From Streptomyces lydicus (GTDB lineage: Bacteria; Actinomycetota; Actinomycetes; Streptomycetales; Streptomycetaceae): a DNA stretch of 64,000 nucleotides. The translations under genes were made by a program, and so were the position numbers. Shown here in pieces: positions 50,893-59,469 of the stretch. The first letter of the stretch is position 1; the number at the start of each line of letters is the position of its first letter. The stretch covers positions 7,874,001 to 7,938,000 of the forward strand of contig NZ_RDTE01000003.1 in the NCBI RefSeq assembly GCF_004125265.1, written 5' to 3'. The notes under the pieces were generated by a model, which made no database searches, was not told the origin of the DNA, and worked only from the letters and a program-made list of their open reading frames with translations.

Positions 50893-50929
50893 CCCGGTTC
50901 GGGCGACGCGGGGGATCGCCCGAACCGGG
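50893..50929 (+). terminator. 14-bp perfect hairpin (terminator, attenuator or RNA end)
   Basis: CCCGGTTCGGGCGA (50893-50906) and its exact complement (50916-50929) with a 9-base loop. It starts about 50 bases after the plus-strand TATACT box. No T-run follows. Confidence 0.65.
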
Positions 50930-51290
50930 TGACGATGGGGCCGGGGGCGGTCTCGCGACCTGCGTCTTCCCGGGTCGAACGGCCGCCCCCGGCTCGCACC
51001 GGGGAGCGGGTTTCGGTCATCGCCGGTCGCTTCTGATGCGACTCTTGCCGCCCCGGTCTTTCTCTTGCCGGTCTTTCGGGCGACGCTTCCGACGGCGCGT
51101 CAGGCCGTCGTCCTCGCGATCCGCCGGACGTGTCCCACCGCCACGGGCCCACCGCCCCACGTCCCACCGCCGCTCGCCGCCGGGCGCAGCCCGATTGTCA
51201 GAGCTGCGTGGAACACTCGATTTCGCGGTTCGGGTCAGGGACCGAATCGCGCGGTACAGCACGGCAGTACACCGAGGGGGAGTGCCTGTC

Positions 51291-51776
51291 ATGGGCGTGA
51301 GTGTGGGATTCATCGGCGCGACAACGGAGGAGCTGGACAGGGCGGAGAGGGACCCGAGTTGGGCCGGTTCCTACGTCGGCGAACTGTATGCCGACGATGA
51401 CTTCCCGATGTCGGATCGTCCCAGTGGCGGCCCGGACAAGGCGTGGGCCGGCCTCCAGTTCCTGTTCGACGCGACGGATATCGAGCTGGAGTTCCTGATG
51501 GACGGATATCAGCTCCTGGAGGACGGCACCCTGTTCGGGTGGTCCGCGGAGCAGATCGCGAGGGTGGCCCGGCAGCTGAAGGCGACCCCGTGGGAGCGGC
51601 TGGCGGCCCACTATGCCCCTGAGCGGATGATGGCGGAGAGGGTGTATCCGAATACGTGGCGGCTCGATGCCGAAGGTGAGCTGGACTGGCTCCGGCGCTC
51701 CTACGAAGAACTCGTCGATTTCTTCGCCGCGGCGGCCGAGGGCGGATACGGGGCGTTCATGAGCTTCAGTTTCTAG
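51291..51776 (+). CDS. DUF1877 family protein (YfbM-like)
   Basis: A 161-residue protein beginning MGVSVGFIGATTEELDRAERDPSW, with KAWAGLQFLFDATDIELEFLMDGY and the conserved C-terminal DWLRRSYEELVDFFAAAAEGGYGAFMSFSF of DUF1877. Family function unknown; such proteins often sit near contact-dependent or toxin systems as possible immunity proteins. The ATG follows GAGGGGGAG. Confidence 0.9.
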   Translation: MGVSVGFIGATTEELDRAERDPSWAGSYVGELYADDDFPMSDRPSGGPDKAWAGLQFLFDATDIELEFLMDGYQLLEDGTLFGWSAEQIARVARQLKATPWERLAAHYAPERMMAERVYPNTWRLDAEGELDWLRRSYEELVDFFAAAAEGGYGAFMSFSF

Positions 51777-51970
51777 GGCATCCCAGCAGGACGGATGTCT
51801 CCGCGGAGCGGGTGCCGAAGAATGCCTCGCGGTGCGGCGGTCATGTTTCTGCGAGACCCTGGTGATCACGGGAGCACGCCCGACAGGGGTGATGCGTTTC
51901 CCGTGCGATCCCGGCGTGATCCGGCGTGATCCGGCGTGACACCGCACCCGGTCGAGGAGGGCGGGCCGTG

Positions 51971-52540
51971 ATGAGCGAGGCAGAGACAAGAGCCGCGGGG
52001 CGGAGCCAGGGCGAGGCCGCCCCGCTGTCGGCGATCACCTTGACGGTCAACGATCAGGTGCGGCGGCTCGAGGTGGATCCGCGGACCTCGCTGCTCGACG
52101 CGCTGCGCGAACACCTGCGCCTGAGCGGAACCAAGAAGGGGTGTGACCACGGGCAGTGCGGTGCCTGCACCGTGCTGATCAACGGCCGGCGCGTCAACTC
52201 CTGTCTGACGCTCGCCGTCATGCACGAGGACGACGAGGTGGTGACGATCGAGGGCCTGGGCGACCCCGGTGACCTGCACCCCGTGCAACGCGCCTTCGTC
52301 GACTGTGACGGCTTCCAGTGCGGCTACTGCACACCCGGCCAGATCTGTTCGGCGGTCGGCATGCTCGCCGAGGTGGAGGCGGGGTGGCCCAGCCACGCCA
52401 CCGCCGAGGTGTCCGCGTCGCGGATCGCGCTGAGCGACGAGGAGATCCGCGAGCGGATGAGCGGCAACATCTGCCGGTGCGCCGCCTACCCGAACATCGT
52501 CGCGGCCATCCGCGGCATCGCGGAGGGAGGCCCGCAATGA
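51971..52540 (+). CDS. paoA: 2Fe-2S subunit of a molybdenum aldehyde/xanthine dehydrogenase
   Basis: A 189-residue subunit with two [2Fe-2S] clusters: the plant-type ferredoxin cluster KKGCDHGQCGACTVLINGRRVNSCLTL and the all-helical cluster FQCGYCTPGQICSA with GNICRCAAYPNIV. It transfers electrons from the molybdenum centre to FAD. The ATG at 51971 is used (MSEAETRAAGR); GTG 51968 also possible. No Tat signal is visible, unlike the E. coli PaoA. The stop overlaps the next start (ATGA). The gene symbol is by analogy. Confidence 0.88.
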   Translation: MSEAETRAAGRSQGEAAPLSAITLTVNDQVRRLEVDPRTSLLDALREHLRLSGTKKGCDHGQCGACTVLINGRRVNSCLTLAVMHEDDEVVTIEGLGDPGDLHPVQRAFVDCDGFQCGYCTPGQICSAVGMLAEVEAGWPSHATAEVSASRIALSDEEIRERMSGNICRCAAYPNIVAAIRGIAEGGPQ

Positions 52541-53520
52541 GGTCCTTCACCTACGAGCGGGCAACGGACGCACGGGCCGCCGTCGCCGCGGTGTCCACGG
52601 CCGGTGCGAAGTTCATCAGCGGTGGCACCAATCTGCTCGACCTGATGAAGCTCGACATCGAGCACCCCAGCCATCTGGTCGACATCAGCCGGCTCCCGCT
52701 GCGGGACATCGAAGAGCTGCCGGACGGCGGACTGCGCATCGGCGCCCAGGCGGTGAATTCCGATGTGGCCGCCGACACCCGGGTGCGAAACCGCTATCCG
52801 GTGCTGTCGCAGGCGCTGGTGTCAGGCGCCTCGGGCCAGTTGCGCAACAAGGCGTCCACCGGGGGAAACCTGTTGCAGCGCACGCGCTGCCCCTACTTCT
52901 ACGACACGGCCGCGGGCTGCAACAAGCGTGACCCCGGGTCGGGTTGCTCGGCCATCGGCGGTTTCAACCGGATCCATGCGGTCCTCGGCGCCAGCGAGTC
53001 CTGCATCGCCACCCACCCCTCGGACATGGCCGTCGCGATGACCGCGCTGGCGGCCGAGATCGAACTGCTCGACGCCGGCGGGTCGGTGCGCCGCGTCGCC
53101 ATCACGGACTTCTACCGGCTGCCGGGCGATACGCCGCACATCGAGACCGTGCTGCGGCCCGACGAGATGATCACGGGCGTGACCCTGCCCCCGCCCCTGC
53201 CGGGCCGGCAGCTCTACCGCAAGGTGCGCGACCGGGCGTCCTACGAGTTCGCACTGGTCTCCGTGGCGGCGGTTGTCTCGGTCGAGCAGGGAACGATCGG
53301 CGAGGCGCGGGTGGCGCTCGGCGGAGTGGCGCACAAGCCGTGGCGGTCCCTCGACGCGGAGGCCGCATTGGCCGGCCGTCCCGCCACGATGGCCACCTAC
53401 CGCACCGCCGCCGACGCCGCCATGCGGGACGCCGTGGGGCAGGGGGACAACGACTTCAAGATCGAACTGGCCCGGCGCACGCTGTGCCGCACGCTGGCGC
53501 AAGCGGCCCGGTCGAGCTGA
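52537..53520 (+). CDS. paoB: FAD-binding subunit of the molybdenum dehydrogenase
   Basis: A 327-residue subunit of the CO-dehydrogenase flavoprotein type: FAD-binding KFISGGTNLLDLMKLDIEHPSHLVDISRL and ASTGGNLLQRTRCPYFYD. Cysteines in TRCPYFYDTAAGCNKRDPGSGC are placed as in PaoB/YagS, which carries an extra [4Fe-4S] cluster. Gene symbol by analogy. Nine bases separate it from the large subunit gene. Confidence 0.9.
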   Translation: MRSFTYERATDARAAVAAVSTAGAKFISGGTNLLDLMKLDIEHPSHLVDISRLPLRDIEELPDGGLRIGAQAVNSDVAADTRVRNRYPVLSQALVSGASGQLRNKASTGGNLLQRTRCPYFYDTAAGCNKRDPGSGCSAIGGFNRIHAVLGASESCIATHPSDMAVAMTALAAEIELLDAGGSVRRVAITDFYRLPGDTPHIETVLRPDEMITGVTLPPPLPGRQLYRKVRDRASYEFALVSVAAVVSVEQGTIGEARVALGGVAHKPWRSLDAEAALAGRPATMATYRTAADAAMRDAVGQGDNDFKIELARRTLCRTLAQAARSS

Positions 53521-53529
53521 GGAGGCGAG

Positions 53530-55758
53530 ATGATCGGGCAAGGTCTGAACCGGGTGGACGGCCCGTTGAAGGTCGCCGGCCGGGCCGCGTACGCCTACGA
53601 GCACTGGGAGGCCGGCCAACCGCTGTACGGGGTCATCGTCGGCGCGACGATCGGCAAAGGCCGCATCACCCGGATCGACACCGAGGACGCCGAAAGCGCG
53701 GGCGGCGTCCGTATGGTGATGACGTATCACAACGCCCCGGCGCAAGGCCCGCGTGATGAGTCCATCGCGCTGGAGTACTGGCGTGCCCAGCCGGTGCTGA
53801 CCGGCCCGGAGATCCACTATTACGGCGAGCCGGTGGCGCTCGTCGTCGCCGAGACCTTCGAGCAGGCCCGAGCGGCGGCCGAGCTTGTCGAGGTGGAGTA
53901 CGCGGTCGGGCGGGGACGGTTCGACTTCGCCGGGGACGACGAGGAGACGTACATCCCGAAAGTGGTCAATGCCGGGCTCCCCACCGATACGTCGGTGGGC
54001 GATTTCGATGCCGGATTCGATGCCGCCGCGGTGCGGGTCGACGCGTACTACACCACGCCGTACGAGTTCTCGATGCCGATGGAGCCGCATGCGTGTCTGG
54101 CGGAGCCGCGAGGCGAGGACCTGGTCGTCTACGTCAGCTGCCAGATCGTCGACGCGGCGCAGTCCTCGGTCGCCGGCACGCTGCGGATGGACCCCGCGCG
54201 GATTCATATCGTCAGTCCCTTCGTCGGCGGGGGATTCGGCTCCAAGCTGGGCATCCATGCCGAGACGGTCCTGGCCGCGCTCGCCGCCCGCGAGCTGCGC
54301 CAACCGGTCAAGGTCGCACTGACCCGGCAGCAGGTCTTCCAGCTCGTGGGCCTGCGCCCCACCTCGAGCCAGCGGGTGCGGCTGGGTGCGGGGCGCGACG
54401 GACGGCTGGCGGCGCTCGCCCACGACGTCACCATGCACACCAACCGCGACCTGGAGTACGCCGAGCAGACCGCCGCCACGACCCGCAGCCTCTACGCCGC
54501 GCCCCACCGGCTGACCAGCCACCGGCTCACGCCGCTCGATCTGCCGCGCGGGTCGGACGTCCGCGCGCCGGGCGAGGCGCCGGGCCTGCTCGCGGTGGAG
54601 TCGGCGATGGACGAGTTGGCCGATGCGCTCGGGATGGACCCGGTCGAGCTGCGGATCCGCAACGAGCCCACCGTCGATCCCGAGCGCGACGTGCCCTACA
54701 GCGACCGCCATCTGGTCGACTGCCTGCGCGACGGCGCGCGCCGGTTCGGCTGGGAGCACCGCCCCGCCACCCCGGCGAGTGTGCGCGAGGGGAGGTGGCT
54801 GGTCGGCTACGGCATGGCGGCCGCCATCCGCGGGCATTTCCAGGGGCCGACGGCGGCGCGGGTGCGGCTGGAGCCGGACGGCACCGCCGTCGTCCAGTCG
54901 GACATGACCGATATCGGCACGGGCACCTACACCATCCTGACCCAGGTCGCCGCCGAGGGGCTGGGGCTGCCGCCGGACCGGGTGCGGATCGAGCTCGGGC
55001 GTTCCGGGCTGCCCTCCAGCTGGGGCTCCGGTGGTTCATGGGGCGCCGCCGGATCGAGCACCGCGGTGCACCGGGCGTGTGCCGCCCTGCGGGAGAAGCT
55101 GCTGGTCGCGGCGCGCGGCGATGAACGCTCTGCGCTGCACGGCCGGGACCCGGCCGGCGCCGTGTTCGCCGGGGGCACCGTGCGCATCGGCGACGCGTCC
55201 GAGCCGTTGGGCGAGATCGTCGCCCGCCACCACCCCGACGGTGCGGAGGCGGAGGGCACAACCCTCTTCATGGGCGACGACCCGAACTACTCGGCCTACT
55301 CGATCCATACCTACGGCGCCCATTTCGCCGAAGTGGGGGTCGACGCGGACACCGCCGAGATCCGTCTGCGGCGGATGCTGGGCGTGTTCTCGGTGGGGCG
55401 GGTGCTCAACCCGAAGACGGCCCGCTCGCAGCTGATCGGCGGCATGATCTGGGGAGCGGGCGCGGCCCTGGAGGAGGAAGCCGTGGTCGATCTGCGGTCC
55501 GGCGCCTTCGTCAACCGGGATCTGGCGCAGTACCTGGTTCCGGTCCATGCCGACATCCCCGATGTCGAGGTCGTCATCCTCGACGGCTACGACGACAAGG
55601 CCAACGTCCTGGGCGCGAAAGGCATCGGCGAGCTGGGCATCTGCGGGTCCGGTGCCGCGGTCGCCAACGCGGTGTTCAACGCCACCGGGACGCGTGTGCG
55701 CGACTTCCCCATCACGATCGAGAAGCTGCTGCCGGGGCTGCCACCCCTCGAAGACTGA
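53530..55758 (+). CDS. paoC: Molybdopterin-binding large subunit of the dehydrogenase
   Basis: A 742-residue catalytic subunit: N-terminal INGEA-like region (LNRVDGPLKVAGRAAYAYEH), Moco-binding SPFVGGGFGSKLGIHAETVLAALAARELRQPVKVALTR, DIGTGTYTILTQVAAEGLG, and the active-site Glu in KGIGELGICGSGAAVANAVFNATG. It oxidises aldehydes or N-heterocycles with water. No XdhC/PaoD maturation gene is adjacent, so maturation must be provided elsewhere. Substrate not predictable. Confidence 0.92.
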   Translation: MIGQGLNRVDGPLKVAGRAAYAYEHWEAGQPLYGVIVGATIGKGRITRIDTEDAESAGGVRMVMTYHNAPAQGPRDESIALEYWRAQPVLTGPEIHYYGEPVALVVAETFEQARAAAELVEVEYAVGRGRFDFAGDDEETYIPKVVNAGLPTDTSVGDFDAGFDAAAVRVDAYYTTPYEFSMPMEPHACLAEPRGEDLVVYVSCQIVDAAQSSVAGTLRMDPARIHIVSPFVGGGFGSKLGIHAETVLAALAARELRQPVKVALTRQQVFQLVGLRPTSSQRVRLGAGRDGRLAALAHDVTMHTNRDLEYAEQTAATTRSLYAAPHRLTSHRLTPLDLPRGSDVRAPGEAPGLLAVESAMDELADALGMDPVELRIRNEPTVDPERDVPYSDRHLVDCLRDGARRFGWEHRPATPASVREGRWLVGYGMAAAIRGHFQGPTAARVRLEPDGTAVVQSDMTDIGTGTYTILTQVAAEGLGLPPDRVRIELGRSGLPSSWGSGGSWGAAGSSTAVHRACAALREKLLVAARGDERSALHGRDPAGAVFAGGTVRIGDASEPLGEIVARHHPDGAEAEGTTLFMGDDPNYSAYSIHTYGAHFAEVGVDADTAEIRLRRMLGVFSVGRVLNPKTARSQLIGGMIWGAGAALEEEAVVDLRSGAFVNRDLAQYLVPVHADIPDVEVVILDGYDDKANVLGAKGIGELGICGSGAAVANAVFNATGTRVRDFPITIEKLLPGLPPLED

Positions 55759-56087
55759 ACCTGTGGCGGACCGGCGTCGGCCCACCGGGCAGATTCCGGT
55801 CCGGGCCCCGGCGTGCATCACCGCCTCGTCCAGGCCGTCCCCACCCTCCATGTGACCCGCTCACGCCGAGGCCGGAAAAGGCTCATTGCCCGACACCTTG
55901 TGGCCTGCGTCACTGGCTGGTTAAGCTCCAGCACGCTTCTGGCACATTTCCTCCGCAAGTTGACCTATTGGTGTGGCAATCTTCACGATCTGCCCACGAA
56001 CGTGAGGTGGCTTCGCATGGAACGGCGAGCAGCGACCCCGCGCGCGGACGACGCACCGCACGGCTTACCGGCCCCGGGCCGTCCGTG
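55759..56087. other. Intergenic region upstream of the radical SAM RiPP operon
   Basis: About 330 bases between the dehydrogenase and the MFS gene. The stretch 55890-56000 is lower in GC and contains TTGACC (about 55959), a possible -35 element, but no convincing -10 at 17 bases. It probably carries the promoter of the RiPP operon. Confidence 0.4.
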
Positions 56088-57359
56088 ATGGCGCACTCCG
56101 CTCCGGCGCCGGCGTCCGCCGTCCCCCTGCCGCACGCCCGCCGCGACATCCGGCTGTTCTGGTGGGCGGGCACCTGTGACGCACTCGGCAGTCAGGTGTC
56201 CGGGTTCGTGCTCCCGTTGCTGCTGCTGCGGCTGGGCCGTTCCCCCGCCGAAGTCGGCGCCCTCGCCGGGCTGTTCGCGGTCGCCACGCTGGTCCTCGGC
56301 CCGCTCGCCGCCGTGCCCGCCGACCGCGGGGCCCGTAAGCGGGTGATGGTGGGCGCCGCGCTGGTGTCCGCCGCCGCGATGACCGGGGTCACCGCGGCGG
56401 TCGCCGCGGGCCGGGTCCCGCCGGCCGTTCTCCTGGCCGCCGTGCTCGTCGAGCGGTGCGCGACCGCCTGCTACGAGGCGGCGTCGCTGGGCACCGTGGC
56501 GCTGGTGTGTCCCCCCAAGGAGCACCGGCGGGTGCTGTCCCGATTACAGGCGGGGGAGCGCGGAGCCCTCATCGTCGGGCCCGCACTGGGCGGACTGCTC
56601 TTCGCCGCCGGCGCCTGGCTGCCGTTCCTCGTGGACGCCCTGTCGTACGTCGTCGCGGCGGTTGGCATCCGCGCCATGCGCTCCGGTCTGTCCCCGCGGC
56701 CGGAGCAGCCGTCGCCGGGCGGTACGTCGCGCCGGACCCGGCGGGCCCTGCTCGCCGAGGCCGGGGCAGGGGTGGCGCTGCTGCGCCGGGAGCCCGTCCT
56801 GCGGCTGGCGCTCGTGTGGATCTCGGCCGTCAACGCCCTGCTCGTCGCGCTGTATTACACGACGGTCTTCGCCCTCCAGGACCACGGCCGGGGCGCGGCT
56901 CCGCTGGGCCTGGTCCTCGCCCTCTCCGGGGCGGCCGGCCTGGCAGGTGCGCTGGCCGCACCGCGACTGGCCGGCCGGCACCCGGCGGCGACGGTGCTGG
57001 TGGCGGTGTCCTGGCTGATGGTGCCGCCCGCCGCGGCACTGGTGGTGGCCCGCGACGCCTGGCAGTTCGGACTGCTCCTCGGACTCCTCTGCTTCCTGAC
57101 GCCGCCGGCCACCGTGGCGCTGCAGACCCGGATCCTTAGGATCACCCCGCCCGGACTGCAGGCCCGCACCGGCACCGTGCTGGCCACCGCGGCGGGCGCG
57201 GCGGCGGCCCTGGCCCCGGCCCTCGCCGGGCTGGCGGCCGGCCGCGCCGGGGCCACAGCCACCCTCCTGGGCTGTGCGGTGCTGCTGACCGTGCTCGCGC
57301 TGTACGCGACCCGCGGAGCACCGCGCCTCCTCCGCGGGACGAAGGAGGAGACCGTATGA
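56088..57359 (+). CDS. MFS transporter of the RiPP operon
   Basis: A 423-residue major facilitator with about 12 hydrophobic segments (FWWAGTCDALGSQVSGFVLPLLLLRLG; VPADRGARKRVMVGAALVSAAAM is the loop 2-3 motif). The start ATG 56088 (MAHSAPAPASAV) or GTG 56085 is likely; the frame is open to 55968. Its stop overlaps the protease start (ATGA). As first gene of the operon it most likely exports the mature peptide and may give self-protection. Confidence 0.85.
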   Translation: MAHSAPAPASAVPLPHARRDIRLFWWAGTCDALGSQVSGFVLPLLLLRLGRSPAEVGALAGLFAVATLVLGPLAAVPADRGARKRVMVGAALVSAAAMTGVTAAVAAGRVPPAVLLAAVLVERCATACYEAASLGTVALVCPPKEHRRVLSRLQAGERGALIVGPALGGLLFAAGAWLPFLVDALSYVVAAVGIRAMRSGLSPRPEQPSPGGTSRRTRRALLAEAGAGVALLRREPVLRLALVWISAVNALLVALYYTTVFALQDHGRGAAPLGLVLALSGAAGLAGALAAPRLAGRHPAATVLVAVSWLMVPPAAALVVARDAWQFGLLLGLLCFLTPPATVALQTRILRITPPGLQARTGTVLATAAGAAAALAPALAGLAAGRAGATATLLGCAVLLTVLALYATRGAPRLLRGTKEETV

Positions 57360-59203
57360 CCGCGACCGCGGCAGGCACCGCCGTACCCCCGCCCGGCACC
57401 GGATTCCGGGTCTACCGGCCGGCGCTCCCCGAGGTCTGCCCGCGCGACCCGGTACGGATGGCCCTGGCCGCGGACGCCGACGGCCGCTGCGAGATCTTCA
57501 CCTGGAACGCCGCCACCGGCACCGCACGCCAGGTCACCGACAGCCCGGACGGCACGGTGCACTGCGCGCTCGACGCGGACGCCCGGGTGTGGTGGTTCAC
57601 CGAGGACCGCAACGGCGCCGGGCTCTGGTACTTCCAGGACTTCGAGGGCGGAGTGCGGCACCCCGGTCTGACCGGACTGCGCCCGGGCCTCCCGTGCGGT
57701 CTCGCCCTCAGCGACGCCGGCACCGTGGCCCTCGGCCTCGGGGACGGCCGCTCGATGACCGTCCACCTCGGCACACCGGGCGGCCCGGCCCGGCCGGTGC
57801 GCACCGTGGACGGCCCCGCGCTGCTGACCGGCATCTCGCCGTCGGGCGGGCTGCTGGCGCTGTCGGGGGCGGCCGGATCCGACCGTGCGGTCACCCTCGT
57901 GACCTGTTCCGGGGCGGTCCTCGACCAGCTCTCCGGGCGGCGCGGACGGCGGTGGGCGCTCGGCTTCGCGCCGACCCCCTCCAGCACCGAACTCCTGCTG
58001 GTCCAGGAGGACAACGACGGCTACCACCTGGCCAGTTGGCGGCCCGGCGCCGGACTGCGGCCGCACACCTGGTGCCGCTTCGACACCGAGATCACCGCGC
58101 GCTGGTATCCCGAAGGGCGACGGGTCCTCATCCGCCACGACCGCCACGGCCGCTCCGCCCTCACCACCGCCGACCTCGACCGGCGCACCCTGACCCCGGT
58201 GCCCACCCCGCCCGGAACCCTGCTCGACGCCGTCCCGCACCCGGGCGATGACGTGCACTTCCTCTGGACCGATACGGCCACCCCGCCGCGGATGGGCTCC
58301 ACCGCCGGCACCCGGCTGCCGGCGCTCCCCGCCCTGCCGGCCCCCGCCCCCGGCCGGCACCGTGACCTGTGGACCCCCGGCCCGGACGGTCCCGTGCACA
58401 CCCTGCTCGGCGAACCGGAACCGACCCGCGGCGCGCGGCCCCCGCTGGTGTTCCTGATACACGGCGGACCCGCCGACCACGACCGCGACGCCTACGACCC
58501 GCAGGTGCACTCGCTGATCGCCTCCGGGTTCGCGGTCGCGCGGGTCAACTACCGCGGCTCCACCGGCTACGGACCCGCCTGGCGCGCCGCGTACGGCGAG
58601 GGGGTGGGGCTCACCCAGGTCGCCGACCTCGTCGCGGTCCGGGCCGACCTGCTCCGCCGCGGCCTGGCCCGGGAGGACGCGATCGGCCTGTGGGGCACCT
58701 CCTGGGGCGGCTATCTGACCCTGCTCGCGCTCGGCACCCGGCCGGACCTCTGGCAGGCGGGCGTCGCCGTCAAACCGGTCGCCGACTGCGCCGCGGCCCA
58801 CCGCACCGGCACCCCCGCGCTGCGGGCCCTGGACGAGCGGCTGTTCGGCGGTACCCCCGAGGACGTGCCAGGGCGTTATGCGCGCAGCTCGCCCGTCCAC
58901 TACGCGGCCGAGGTCCGCGCCCCGCTGCTGGTGATCGCCGCCACCCGCGACGCCAAATGCCCGCCCGGCCAGGTCCGGAGCTATCTGGCCGCCCTGCACC
59001 GGGCCGGTGTCGCGCACGAGTCCCGGTGGCTGGACACCGGCCACGACGGTTACACCGGCGCGCACCACGTGGCCGCCCTGCAGCACGCCATGGGCTTCCT
59101 CGGCACCCACCTGCGCCGCACCCCGCGGCCCACCGAACCCCCCGTCCCGCAGCGGACGGGGTCTTCGGGAGCACCGGCCCGTCCGGCGCCCCCGGAAATG
59201 TGA
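57356..59203 (+). CDS. S9-family (prolyl-oligopeptidase type) serine peptidase
   Basis: A 615-residue enzyme: residues about 20-330 form an N-terminal beta-propeller-like domain (repeats such as FTWNAATGTARQVTDSPDG), residues 345-590 an alpha/beta-hydrolase peptidase. HGGPADHDRD forms the oxyanion loop, Ser449 lies in GTSWGGY, Asp532 in ATRDAKCPPGQ and His563 in DTGHDGY. The catalytic domain looks nearer the S9C/acylaminoacyl group than S9A. Immediately followed by the precursor gene, so it is the prime candidate for leader removal or transpeptidation. The last 25 residues are Pro-rich. Confidence 0.85.
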   Translation: MTATAAGTAVPPPGTGFRVYRPALPEVCPRDPVRMALAADADGRCEIFTWNAATGTARQVTDSPDGTVHCALDADARVWWFTEDRNGAGLWYFQDFEGGVRHPGLTGLRPGLPCGLALSDAGTVALGLGDGRSMTVHLGTPGGPARPVRTVDGPALLTGISPSGGLLALSGAAGSDRAVTLVTCSGAVLDQLSGRRGRRWALGFAPTPSSTELLLVQEDNDGYHLASWRPGAGLRPHTWCRFDTEITARWYPEGRRVLIRHDRHGRSALTTADLDRRTLTPVPTPPGTLLDAVPHPGDDVHFLWTDTATPPRMGSTAGTRLPALPALPAPAPGRHRDLWTPGPDGPVHTLLGEPEPTRGARPPLVFLIHGGPADHDRDAYDPQVHSLIASGFAVARVNYRGSTGYGPAWRAAYGEGVGLTQVADLVAVRADLLRRGLAREDAIGLWGTSWGGYLTLLALGTRPDLWQAGVAVKPVADCAAAHRTGTPALRALDERLFGGTPEDVPGRYARSSPVHYAAEVRAPLLVIAATRDAKCPPGQVRSYLAALHRAGVAHESRWLDTGHDGYTGAHHVAALQHAMGFLGTHLRRTPRPTEPPVPQRTGSSGAPARPAPPEM

Positions 59204-59243
59204 GAACCGTTCCCGCCCTACCGGCAGAACAGGAGACACAGCC

Positions 59244-59363
59244 ATGCAGAAGGACATCATCCACAACGACCCGCTCGCGGGTGACGAGGAGAACCGCAAG
59301 CCGGGCATCGGCATCACGGTGACCGTCCCGTTCCGCAACGCCGAGGACACCGAGGAGGACTGA
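59244..59363 (+). CDS. RiPP precursor peptide with Pro-bracketed hydrophobic core
   Basis: A 39-residue peptide with AGGAG eight bases before the ATG. The N-terminal part (MQKDIIHNDPLAGDEENRK) is polar and acidic; residues 20-29 are P-GIGITVTVP, then FRNAEDTEED. Two prolines bracket the nonapeptide GIGITVTVP, which is rich in beta-branched Ile, Thr and Val, ideal substrates for radical C-methylation. No Cys is present, so it is not a lanthipeptide or sactipeptide. It lies between the S9 peptidase and the radical SAM genes and is followed by a 13-bp hairpin. Confidence 0.8.
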   Translation: MQKDIIHNDPLAGDEENRKPGIGITVTVPFRNAEDTEED

Positions 59364-59369
59364 CCCTCC

Positions 59370-59402
59370 CCGGCCGGCCCGGTACACCGCCGGGCCGGCC
59401 GG
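59370..59402 (+). terminator. 13-bp hairpin after the RiPP precursor gene
   Basis: CCGGCCGGCCCGG (59370-59382) and its exact complement (59390-59402) with a 7-base loop, starting 6 bases after the precursor stop. It probably acts as a partial terminator or 3' stabiliser, raising precursor over enzyme transcript, as at lanA. Confidence 0.75.
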
Positions 59403-59469
59403 ACCGCCGTACGTACCGGCCGGCCGCCGGCCACCTCCCCTCCCACCCCGCCGCCTACGAGGAGCCGAC

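Larger units (their letters stand above)
50807..51290. other. Intergenic region with bidirectional promoter and strong hairpin
   Basis: About 480 bases. Left part: overlapping AT-rich -10-like boxes for both strands (TATATT minus, TATACT plus, 50839-50846). Then a 14-bp perfect hairpin at 50893-50929. A possible leaderless ORF begins at ATG 50854 (60 residues, MEVFVRGRNPVELP). The remainder to the DUF1877 gene contains no supported feature. Confidence 0.45.
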
